7,756 nt of DNA from positions 1 to 7,756 of the forward strand of contig CAYZSE010000137.1 of assembly GCA_964481035.1 (NCBI GenBank), in the 5' to 3' direction. This stretch comes from JAAAPF01 sp964481035 (GTDB taxonomy: Bacteria; Pseudomonadota; Alphaproteobacteria; Geminicoccales; Geminicoccaceae). Positions 1 to 4,914 of the stretch are shown piece after piece. Each line of letters starts with the position of its first letter. Position 1 is the stretch's first letter. A model generated the notes under the pieces. That model was not told the origin of the DNA. It did no database searches and saw only the letters and a program-made list of their open reading frames with translations. The position numbers and the translations under genes were made by a program.

Positions 1-201
1 AAGGCGCTCTGGAGCCCGTTCGTCGACGTCTGGTTCGAGGGTGGCCCCGAGGACCCCGACGCTATCCTCCTGCGGATGGACGTCGACCGCACCGAGTTCT
101 GGGACGGCACCAAGAACCGTCTCGTGCAGGCCTGGGAGCTGGCCAACGCCAGCACGATCGGCCGCCGGCCCGACCTCGCGGACCATCGCCGGATCGGGTG
201 A
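1..201 (+). CDS. General stress protein 26-type flavin-binding protein, C-terminal fragment
   Basis: Frame 1 is open from the first base to TGA at 199-201, giving the last 66 residues of a protein whose start lies upstream of the window. The visible part begins KALWSPFVDVWFEGGPEDPD and continues through ILLRMDVDRTEFWDGTKN to a short variable tail. This matches the C-terminal half of the pyridoxamine-5'-phosphate-oxidase-like 'general stress protein 26' family: a tryptophan-containing segment, then 'W-F-x-G-G-P-x-D-P', then an 'x-E-F/Y-W-D' strand. Family members are small split-barrel proteins that bind FMN or FAD and are often stress-induced; their physiological substrate is generally unknown. 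The family call rests on motif recognition. The flavin-binding N-terminal half is not visible, so activity cannot be judged. The gene converges on the next one with 10 bases between the stop codons. Confidence 0.8.
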   Translation, partial: KALWSPFVDVWFEGGPEDPDAILLRMDVDRTEFWDGTKNRLVQAWELANASTIGRRPDLADHRRIG

Positions 202-211
202 GAGGTCGACG

Positions 212-928
212 TCAGGCGGGCTCGGTCGCCGCCTCGACGCCGGCGTGCAGGTGCGCCACCAGCTCGGCCGGGAGCTGCAGCCGCGCCGCGAGCATCGCGA
301 GGTAGCCCTTCTCGGCCGGGCCATCTGGGTCGATCGCCAGGAGCGAGGCCGCGTAGATTTCTGCGGCCTGCTCGGGCGATGTCGCCCCCTGCGCCACGGC
401 GTTGACGTCGAGGGGCTTCGACAGCTCCTCGAAGACGAACGCCTTGTCGTCGTTGTCGAGCTCGAGACGCTCGACATGGCCGAAGATCCGGCGCTGCTCC
501 TCGGCGTCGACGTGCCCGTCGGCCTTGGCGGCGGCGATCATCGCCCGCAGAAGCGCGCGGCCGAGCCGATCCTCCTCGCTCGCGCTCTGCGGCAAGAAGC
601 GCTCGTCGGCCGGCGCTTCCAGCGCGGCGGGCGCCCCGGCGGCGGTCGCCTGCGGGCTCTGGCCCGCCTGGTAGTCGCGCCAAGCCTTGTAGGCGAGCCC
701 GCCGATGACCGCCATGCCGCCGACCTTGAGCGCGTTCTTGGCGAGCTTCTTGGGCTTCTTGCCGGCGAGCAGATAGGTCGCGAGCCCGCCGGCGACGGCG
801 CCCGTGGCGAGCCCGCCCTTACCCTCGAGCATCTTCGACCAGTCCTGCCCGGGCGCGCCGCCACCCGGCGCCTTGGCGCCGCTGGACGTCCCGATGAACT
901 GGTCGAGCAGGCGCTTGGCGTCGAACAT
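212..928 (-). CDS. DUF533 / TerB-like protein (YebE family)
   Basis: A 238-residue protein starting MFDAKRLLDQFIG. A GAAGGGG ribosome-binding site (complement of 936-942) lies about 7 bases before the ATG, which supports this start. Residues 1-35 are a Gly/Pro-rich lead. Residues 36-57 and 68-84 are Gly/Ala-rich hydrophobic stretches around a lysine cluster (GKKPKKLAK), which may associate with the membrane. Residues 88-115 are an Ala/Pro-rich linker. The C-terminal half (about 118-230) is all-helical and carries AAKADGHVDAEEQRRI at 132-147, the acidic loop typical of DUF533/TerB folds and possibly a metal-binding site. This order is that of the inner-membrane-associated YebE/DUF533 family, whose biochemical role is not established. 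TerB relatives are linked to tellurite and membrane stress, but tellurite resistance should not be inferred here. The gene appears monocistronic, with its own 89-base upstream region. Confidence 0.85.
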   Translation of the reverse strand: MFDAKRLLDQFIGTSSGAKAPGGGAPGQDWSKMLEGKGGLATGAVAGGLATYLLAGKKPKKLAKNALKVGGMAVIGGLAYKAWRDYQAGQSPQATAAGAPAALEAPADERFLPQSASEEDRLGRALLRAMIAAAKADGHVDAEEQRRIFGHVERLELDNDDKAFVFEELSKPLDVNAVAQGATSPEQAAEIYAASLLAIDPDGPAEKGYLAMLAARLQLPAELVAHLHAGVEAATEPA

Positions 929-963
929 CCGTTTTCCCCTTCACCGATCCTCGCCGCATGTGG

Positions 964-984
964 GGAACGCCGCCGCCACGTTCC
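964..984. promoter_or_regulatory. GGAAC-N11-GTTCC inverted repeat upstream of the DUF533 gene
   Basis: Within the 89 bases between the phytase-like gene's stop and the DUF533 gene's start, GGAAC (964-968) and GTTCC (980-984) form a 5-bp-arm inverted repeat with a GC-only 11-base spacer. It ends 36 bases before the DUF533 ATG, a plausible operator position. The arms are short, and in GC-rich DNA such a repeat can arise by chance. No convincing -35/-10 pair is visible beside it. Confidence 0.2.
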
Positions 985-1001
985 AGCGTAAGGCGCGGCC
1001 G

Positions 1002-1017
1002 GGCCCGGCGCCGGGCC
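1002..1017 (-). terminator. Perfect 16-nt GC palindrome directly after the phytase-like stop codon
   Basis: GGCCCGGCGCCGGGCC is a perfect palindrome that abuts the TGA (complement of 1018-1020) of the phytase-like gene on the - strand. As RNA it would fold into a very stable short hairpin at the 3' end of the message. No uridine tract follows, so it is not a classical Rho-independent terminator. It could act as a 3'-end stabiliser or as a weak or Rho-assisted terminator. Confidence 0.3.
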
Positions 1018-2382
1018 TCAGCGCGCGTCGAGGAAGCCGCCGACGTCGAGCAGGATGAACTCGTTGTCGTCGGCGGCGCCGATGGTCCGCCCGGTCGAGA
1101 AGGGCAGGTTGTTGTCGTTGGCGACGACGATGTGCCGGGCGTCGACGACGTCGACGTCCTCGATGGTGACGAAGGGGAAGGTGAAGCGCTCGTCGATGGT
1201 GCCGCGCAAGGCCACCCCCTTGGTATCGCGGATGTCCATGAGGTCGATATAGCCGACCTTGGTGACGAAGCCCTCGGCGTCGGTCGTGGCGAGATCGACG
1301 AGGTAGACCCGCTTGAACTCGGCCGGGACGTTGAAGCAGTCGGGGCGCGGCGCGCCCTCGCAGGCCAGCCGCGGATCGCCCTCGCCGTTGTCCCGCTCGA
1401 CGATCAGCGCGCGGGTGGTGTCGATCATGTTGAAGTCGCCGATGTTGTTGCCGTTCCGGCCGAGGCGATACTTCCATTGCCGGTCGGTGAAGCTCCGGCT
1501 TGCGAGGTCGAACTCGACGATCCGGAGATACTCGCGGCCCTCGGCGTCGGTCTCGAAGGCGCCGGCGTCGGCGTCCCAGAGCGGGCCCTCGAACAAGGGG
1601 TAGAGCGCGCGGCCGTCGGGGGCGACGGCCATGCCCTCGAAGCCGCGCGAGCGGCGGACCTCGAAGCTCACCTCGCCCGGCACCGCCGGCACGGCCACGC
1701 CGTGGTGATCGGGCGAGCGGACGACCTCGCCGTCGACCTCGACCTCGTGGAAGGCCACGACCTCGCCGGCCGTGTCGGTGGCGAAGAGGTAGGGGCCGAA
1801 CTCGTCACCGAACCAGTAGAGCCCGCCCGCCGGCTGGATGCTCTCGATGTCGAAGTCGGCGCCGGTGAGGTACCGCTCGGCGGTGAACTCGTTGACGATG
1901 CGAAAGGGCACGACCTTGTCGGGATCGCTCAGGAACACGGTGTCGTCGAGGCGGGCTCGGCCGCCCTCCCAGTCGGTCGCGACGACGTGGAACATCAGCA
2001 TCGCGTCGGGCGAGTTGGCCTTGGAGCCGAACCCGTTGTCGGTCAGCACGAGGAAGCGGTCGTCGCCGAGCGAGCGGATGCCCGAGAAGCCCTGCACCGG
2101 CTGGCCGACGAAGGGGCGAAAGAGGCCGGTGGTGCGCGGCGCCGTCTCGTCGGCGAGCCAGGTCGAGCCCTCGAGCGCGTAGAGCTCGTCGAGCCGCGCG
2201 CCGCCGGGACCGGTGAAGGTGCCGGACACCTGGAACGCCGCCGGCGCGGCGGCGGGTGCCGGGACGAAGGTCATCGCCGGCAGGACGGCGTGGCCCGCGA
2301 GCTCGGCCTCGAAGGCCTCCTGGGCGAGCACCGGCGCGGTGGCGACGGCGAGAGCGGCGATGGTGCAGAGCGCACGGAGCAT
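1018..2382 (-). CDS. Secreted esterase-like activity of phytase family protein
   Basis: A 454-residue protein. The chosen start, MLRALCTIAALAVATAPVLA-Q, gives a clear Sec signal peptide (cleavage near residue 20). AAAGG lies 7 bases before it. The frame stays open 21 codons further upstream, but that extension is Arg/Pro-rich and would bury the signal peptide. The mature protein has the motifs of the 'phytase-like' domain (PF13449): GFSGI at 98-102, TDNGFG at 114-119, DFDIES at 176-181, EFGPYLF at 194-200, EGMAVAPDGR at 249-258, VERDNGEGD at 328-336, IEDVDVVD at 407-414 and NDNNLP at 422-427. Repeated blades of this kind indicate a beta-propeller, probably periplasmic or extracellular, with acidic loops suited to divalent cations. 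The family name is historical: phytate hydrolysis has not been shown for most members, and phosphodiester or phosphomonoester substrates are only likely. Cys341 and Cys349 could form a disulfide. It lies 81 bases downstream of the CYTH-like gene on the same strand and may be co-transcribed with it. Confidence 0.87.
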   Translation of the reverse strand: MLRALCTIAALAVATAPVLAQEAFEAELAGHAVLPAMTFVPAPAAAPAAFQVSGTFTGPGGARLDELYALEGSTWLADETAPRTTGLFRPFVGQPVQGFSGIRSLGDDRFLVLTDNGFGSKANSPDAMLMFHVVATDWEGGRARLDDTVFLSDPDKVVPFRIVNEFTAERYLTGADFDIESIQPAGGLYWFGDEFGPYLFATDTAGEVVAFHEVEVDGEVVRSPDHHGVAVPAVPGEVSFEVRRSRGFEGMAVAPDGRALYPLFEGPLWDADAGAFETDAEGREYLRIVEFDLASRSFTDRQWKYRLGRNGNNIGDFNMIDTTRALIVERDNGEGDPRLACEGAPRPDCFNVPAEFKRVYLVDLATTDAEGFVTKVGYIDLMDIRDTKGVALRGTIDERFTFPFVTIEDVDVVDARHIVVANDNNLPFSTGRTIGAADDNEFILLDVGGFLDAR

Positions 2383-2463
2383 GAACGGACCTTTCGAGAT
2401 CGGCGATGGCGGCGACCGGGGCGGCATAGCGCGCGCTCGTCGCAAGTTCGTGACAGCGGTTGG

Positions 2464-3030
2464 CTACTCCAGGTCGTCGAGCCATGCGGGGTAGCCCTTG
2501 GCGACCAGCGCCCATCGGCCCGGTGCATCGCCGGCTGCGGCGAGCGCCGCCGGTACCGCCGCGGGCGCGTCGGCCTCGATCGCGAAGCTCCAGAACGCCC
2601 GACCGCCGACCTCCAGCGCGGCGAGCTCGAGCGTCGCGGCGCCGGCAGCGCCGCTCCAGCGACGCCGCCGCCGCAGCTTGGCGACCACGATCGGCGCGAC
2701 GCCGTCGGCCTGCCACCAGGCGTCGACGATCTCGCCCGCCGGAGCCGACCATTTCAGCCAGGCCTCGACCGGCGACGTCGTCCTGGTCCAGGCGACGCGC
2801 AGCCCGGTGTCGGCGACGCGGGCCTTGATCTCCAATTGCCCGCAGCGGCTCTTCACCCCGACGCCGTGCACGCCCGGCAAGCGGAGATAGCGGTCGCGCC
2901 GCGCCGGCTCCTGCTCGACGGCGCCGTCTGCCGCGTGCCACCTCGCCACCTCGTCCGGCAGCGCGCCGCGGCAGAACCAGCGCGCTTCGGCCGTGGCCAA
3001 GCGCGCGACGGCGATCGAGGGTGGTGTCAT
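2464..3030 (-). CDS. Hypothetical protein, possible diverged CYTH / triphosphate tunnel fold
   Basis: A 188-residue soluble protein with no signal peptide. The start MTPPSIAVARLAT is fixed by a strong GGAGGAGG Shine-Dalgarno 5 bases before the ATG; a start 12 codons earlier has no such site. I do not recognise the family with certainty. LEIKAR at 66-71, KLRRRRRW at 118-125, and ELAALEVGGRAFWSFAIEAD at 135-154 recall the E-x-K-x-R, K-x-R and acidic strands that line the tunnel in CYTH/TTM enzymes (thiamine triphosphatase, inorganic triphosphatase, class IV adenylate cyclase). The canonical E-x-E-x-K start is only partly present and lies internally rather than at the N terminus, so function may be altered. 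The C terminus ends with the aromatic motif KGYPAWLDDL. The gene is followed on the same strand by the phytase-like gene. A phosphate-related role for the pair is speculation. Confidence 0.6.
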   Translation of the reverse strand: MTPPSIAVARLATAEARWFCRGALPDEVARWHAADGAVEQEPARRDRYLRLPGVHGVGVKSRCGQLEIKARVADTGLRVAWTRTTSPVEAWLKWSAPAGEIVDAWWQADGVAPIVVAKLRRRRRWSGAAGAATLELAALEVGGRAFWSFAIEADAPAAVPAALAAAGDAPGRWALVAKGYPAWLDDLE

Positions 3031-3078
3031 CGAGCCTCCTCCGACGGCATTCCTCGCGTCGGCCACATGCCCGAAGTG

Positions 3079-3121
3079 CGCCCGCCGCGGAAGCGGGACG
3101 CCCTCCGGGCTTCGGCGGGCG
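3079..3121 (-). terminator. GC-rich hairpin after the cytochrome b gene
   Basis: CGCCCGCCG (3079-3087) and CGGCGGGCG (3113-3121) form a perfect 9-bp inverted repeat. An AAGC/GCTT extension lies inside, separated by a 3-base bulge. The structure starts 7 bases after the cytochrome b stop codon on the - strand. It is a reasonable transcription-end signal for the pepSY-cytochrome b operon. There is no T-run on the exit side, so Rho dependence or a mere stability role is equally possible. The rest of the 97-base gap shows only the strong ribosome-binding site of the next gene. Confidence 0.35.
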
Positions 3122-3127
3122 GTCGGG

Positions 3128-3739
3128 TCAGGCGATGTCGCCGGGCCCGGGCGCGCGCTTGTCGCCGGTGACCATGGCGCGGGCGAGGTTCTCGTCGTGC
3201 CGCACCGAGGAGAGGATCACGCCGACCACGTGCAGCCCGATCAAGACGAGCAACCCGTTGGCCAAGACCTCGTGGACCTCCTCGACGACCTCCTCGCGAC
3301 CCTCGCCAGGCTTCTCGTCTTTACCGTCGTCGTCCGCCCGGGCGGGTGCCGCCATCTGCGGCAGGGAGGGCAGGGCGGCGAGGCGGGCACGGTTTTCCAC
3401 GAGCCAACCGCTGATGCAACTGCCGGCGAGGGTGATCAGCAGCGCCACGATCATCAAGGCGCCCAAGGGGTTGTGGCCGAGATAGCGCCGCTCGCGCCCG
3501 GCCACCGTGTCCCGCAGGTAGGCGAGTAGCGCCGACGGCCCGTGCAGGAACTGCGCGAACCTTGCGTACCGGCCGCCGACCAGCCCCCAGCCCAGGCGCA
3601 GCGCGACCAGCCCGGCGACGACATAGCCGGCGATGACGTGCGGGTCGTCCCACTCGTCGCCGGTCAGCCAGGCCACCGCCACGGCGACGACGAGGCTCCA
3701 GTGAAAGATGCGGACGAACGGATCCCAGACACGGACCAT
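3128..3739 (-). CDS. Cytochrome b/b561-type membrane protein
   Basis: A 203-residue integral membrane protein. GAGGGA 8 bases before the ATG supports the start. Four hydrophobic segments are seen at about 12-27, 36-54, 92-113 and 158-178. The N-terminal VWDPFVRIFHW, WGLVGGRYARFAQFL (51-65), YLGHNPLGALM (86-96), and the closing HVVGVILSSVRHDENLARAMVTG-type stretch are hallmarks of the bacterial cytochrome b561/HydC-like family. Histidines 13, 34, 89, 156 and 170 are candidates for the two b-heme ligands. Family members move electrons between the quinone pool and periplasmic or membrane redox partners; the partner here is not known. The TM3-TM4 loop (about 119-157) is long, with a charged, mostly acidic stretch (ADDDGKDEKPGEGREEVVEE), and is predicted to face the periplasm. 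The gene follows the PepSY gene by 12 bases, so the two are almost certainly one operon, and it lies opposite a two-component system. Confidence 0.92.
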   Translation of the reverse strand: MVRVWDPFVRIFHWSLVVAVAVAWLTGDEWDDPHVIAGYVVAGLVALRLGWGLVGGRYARFAQFLHGPSALLAYLRDTVAGRERRYLGHNPLGALMIVALLITLAGSCISGWLVENRARLAALPSLPQMAAPARADDDGKDEKPGEGREEVVEEVHEVLANGLLVLIGLHVVGVILSSVRHDENLARAMVTGDKRAPGPGDIA

Positions 3740-3751
3740 TTGTTTCGTCCC

Positions 3752-4114
3752 TCAGTTCTGTCGGACCTGCGGCGCGCCGTCCGGCCCGGGCGCGGCGCCG
3801 CGGGCTCCGGTCAGGTAGCGGGAGGGATCGGACCCGGCGCGGAACTTCACCTCGAGCTCGCGCAGGGCGAGGCTCGCCGGATCGAGCTTCAGCTCGACCC
3901 GATTGCCGTCCTCGTCTTCGCCTCTCACGTCGTAGCAGCCGTCGTCGACCTTCAGGCGTTCAACCTGGATACCGAGATCGGCCGCATGCTGGACGGCGGC
4001 GTCCTGCGATTGCCATTGCGACATCGGGCTGCGGCAATCGTCGTCGTCGGCGAGGGCCGTCCCCGCCCCGAAGAGCGCAGCGGCAAGGGTGGCGCAAGCC
4101 AGCAGGCGTACCAT
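3752..4114 (-). CDS. Secreted PepSY-family protein
   Basis: A 120-residue protein with a signal peptide, MVRLLACATLAAALFGAGTALA, probably cleaved before DDDD at residue 23. AGGAG 8 bases before the ATG supports the start. The mature part, about 98 residues, holds one PepSY-type unit: a helix (MSQWQSQDAAVQHAADLGI, 31-49), then VERLKVDDGCYDVRGEDEDG (51-70), then strands NRVELKLDPASLALRELEVKF. The order 'helix - DDGCYxVxGxDxDGxRVExxxDP' is characteristic of small periplasmic PepSY proteins found beside cytochrome b561 genes. Cys27 and Cys60 of the mature protein could form a disulfide. The protein is strongly acidic at its N terminus, and its tail (103-120) is Gly/Pro-rich and probably disordered. 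It is first in the operon, directly downstream of the proposed regulator box. PepSY domains are thought to bind or inhibit partner proteins. Acting as a periplasmic partner of the cytochrome or of the adjacent sensor kinase is an inference. Confidence 0.88.
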   Translation of the reverse strand: MVRLLACATLAAALFGAGTALADDDDCRSPMSQWQSQDAAVQHAADLGIQVERLKVDDGCYDVRGEDEDGNRVELKLDPASLALRELEVKFRAGSDPSRYLTGARGAAPGPDGAPQVRQN

Positions 4115-4159
4115 CGGGTTTCTCCTCTCGATGTGACGGCACGGTTGTCGCGCACCCGG

Positions 4160-4176
4160 CTGACGACGGGCTGAAG
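4160..4176 (-). promoter_or_regulatory. Candidate response-regulator box facing pepSY
   Basis: Read on the - strand this is CTTCAG-CCCGT-CGTCAG, two similar hexamers with an 11-bp period. OmpR/PmrA-type regulators bind such tandem repeats as head-to-tail dimers; the PmrA consensus is CTTAAG-N5-CTTAAG. A weak -10-like GACAAC (complement of 4144-4149) lies 10 bases further on, about 30 bases before the PepSY start codon. Assignment to the neighbouring regulator is inferred from position and symmetry. Confidence 0.5.
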
Positions 4177-4191
4177 CCGGCCCGTCGCGCT

Positions 4192-4208
4192 CTTCAGTTT
4201 CGCATCAG
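4192..4208 (+). promoter_or_regulatory. Candidate response-regulator box facing the two-component operon
   Basis: CTTCAG-TTTCG-CATCAG, a tandem hexamer pair with an 11-bp period, is the mirror twin of the box facing pepSY. A -10-like GATAAG (4219-4224) lies 10 bases downstream and about 30 bases before the regulator's ATG, the same geometry as on the other side. This would allow autoregulation of the two-component operon. No good -35 hexamer is visible, as expected for an activator-dependent promoter whose box occupies the -35 region. Confidence 0.5.
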
Positions 4209-4254
4209 CCGGGATCGCGATAAGGGGGAGGCACCGCTGGGGATCGATTCGACG

Positions 4255-4914
4255 ATGCGCATCCTGCTGGTCGAGGACGACACCACGCTCGGCGCCGCCA
4301 TACGCGACCAGATCGCGGGCGACGGCCATTCGGTCGATTGGGTGACCCGTCTCGACGCGGCCGGCGATGCCCTGGCCGGCGCCGGCTTCGACTTGATCCT
4401 GCTCGACCTGATGCTGCCCGACGGCCTCGGGATCGCTTGGCTCGCCGCCCTGCGCAAGCGGGGCGACGCCACGCCGGTGATCGTCTTGACCGCGCTCGAC
4501 CAGATCTCGGACCGGATCGCCGGGCTGAACGCCGGCGCCGACGACTACCTCGTGAAACCGTTCGACCTCGCGGAGCTTTCGGCCCGGATCGGGGCGGTGG
4601 TGCGGCGCTACACCGGCAACCCCAACCCGCTGATCGCCCATGGTGAGCTGGAGATCGACCTCGCCGCCCGCAGGATCACCCGGGCCGGCCGCCCGGTCGT
4701 GCTGACGGGGCGGGAATGGGCCCTGTTCGAGGCGTTCCTCGCCCGCCCCGGGCAGCTTCTGTCGAAGCCACAGCTCGAAGAGAAGCTCTATGCCTTCGAC
4801 ACGGAGATCGACAGCAACACCATCGAGGTCCACGTCAGCCACCTCAGGAAGAAACTCGGCCGCGGCGTCATCGAGACCGAGCGCGGCCTCGGCTATCGGC
4901 TGGGAGCGTCATGA
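4255..4914 (+). CDS. OmpR-family response regulator (QseB/PmrA/TctD-like)
   Basis: A 219-residue two-domain regulator. The receiver domain (1-115) has the acidic pair in VEDD (residues 8-9), the phospho-acceptor Asp51 in ILLDLMLPDG, the switch Thr79 in VIVLTA, and Lys101 in DDYLVKPFD. The C-terminal winged-helix domain (about 125-217) includes LTGREWALFEAFLARPGQLL and the recognition-helix region SNTIEVHVSHLRKKLG, ending with the ERGLGYRLG wing. This arrangement, with the compact LMLPDGLGI segment, is that of the QseB/PmrA/TctD branch. The ATG at 4255 is the first plausible start; GGGGA about 11 bases upstream is a weak, slightly distant ribosome-binding site. The gene overlaps the sensor kinase gene by 4 bases (ATGA), indicating translational coupling. 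Mirror-symmetric boxes upstream suggest it controls itself and the divergent PepSY-cytochrome b operon. All catalytic residues expected for phosphorylation are present. Confidence 0.95.
   Translation: MRILLVEDDTTLGAAIRDQIAGDGHSVDWVTRLDAAGDALAGAGFDLILLDLMLPDGLGIAWLAALRKRGDATPVIVLTALDQISDRIAGLNAGADDYLVKPFDLAELSARIGAVVRRYTGNPNPLIAHGELEIDLAARRITRAGRPVVLTGREWALFEAFLARPGQLLSKPQLEEKLYAFDTEIDSNTIEVHVSHLRKKLGRGVIETERGLGYRLGAS

Larger units (their letters stand above)
4145..4223. repeat. Mirror-image divergent control region (imperfect inverted repeat)
   Basis: The left arm (4145-4176) and right arm (4192-4223) match as reverse complements at 23 of 32 positions by my count, around a 15-base spacer. 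The best blocks are TCGCG (4148-4152 / 4216-4220), CCCGGCTGA (4155-4163 / 4205-4213) and CTGAAG (4171-4176 / 4192-4197). The symmetry centre, about 4184, is nearly equidistant from the PepSY start (4114) and the response-regulator start (4255). This suggests a control region duplicated in inverted orientation so that both operons are driven by equivalent elements. The mismatches cluster in the inner 5-base spacers of the half-site pairs, as expected if only the half-sites are under selection. Confidence 0.6.

Noticed and set aside
964..984. EcfG (GGAAC-N16/17-GTT) stress promoter
   Set aside because: GGAAC is present on both strands, but no GTT-type -10 lies 16-17 bases downstream in either direction.
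41..991. 316-codon + strand open frame
   Set aside because: It overlaps the true end of the stress-protein gene in another frame and lies opposite the well-supported DUF533 gene.
1018..2382. True phytase assignment
   Set aside because: The histidine-acid-phosphatase RHGxRxP motif is absent, and the family name 'phytase-like' reflects sequence similarity rather than demonstrated phytate hydrolysis.
958..3171. 737-codon + strand open frame
   Set aside because: It runs antisense to two genes with good ribosome-binding sites, family motifs and, for one, a signal peptide. Its product is a repetitive Val/Gly/Asp/Arg mix typical of an antisense frame in very GC-rich DNA.
3952..4842. 296-codon - strand open frame across the control region and regulator
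   Set aside because: It crosses the symmetric operator and overlaps both PepSY and the response regulator in other frames. Composition is that of a shadow frame.
4716..4910. Upstream in-frame ATG for the sensor kinase
   Set aside because: It would lie within the response-regulator gene and add 65 Arg/Pro-rich residues before TM1. The ATGA overlap start at 4911 gives the normal kinase N terminus.
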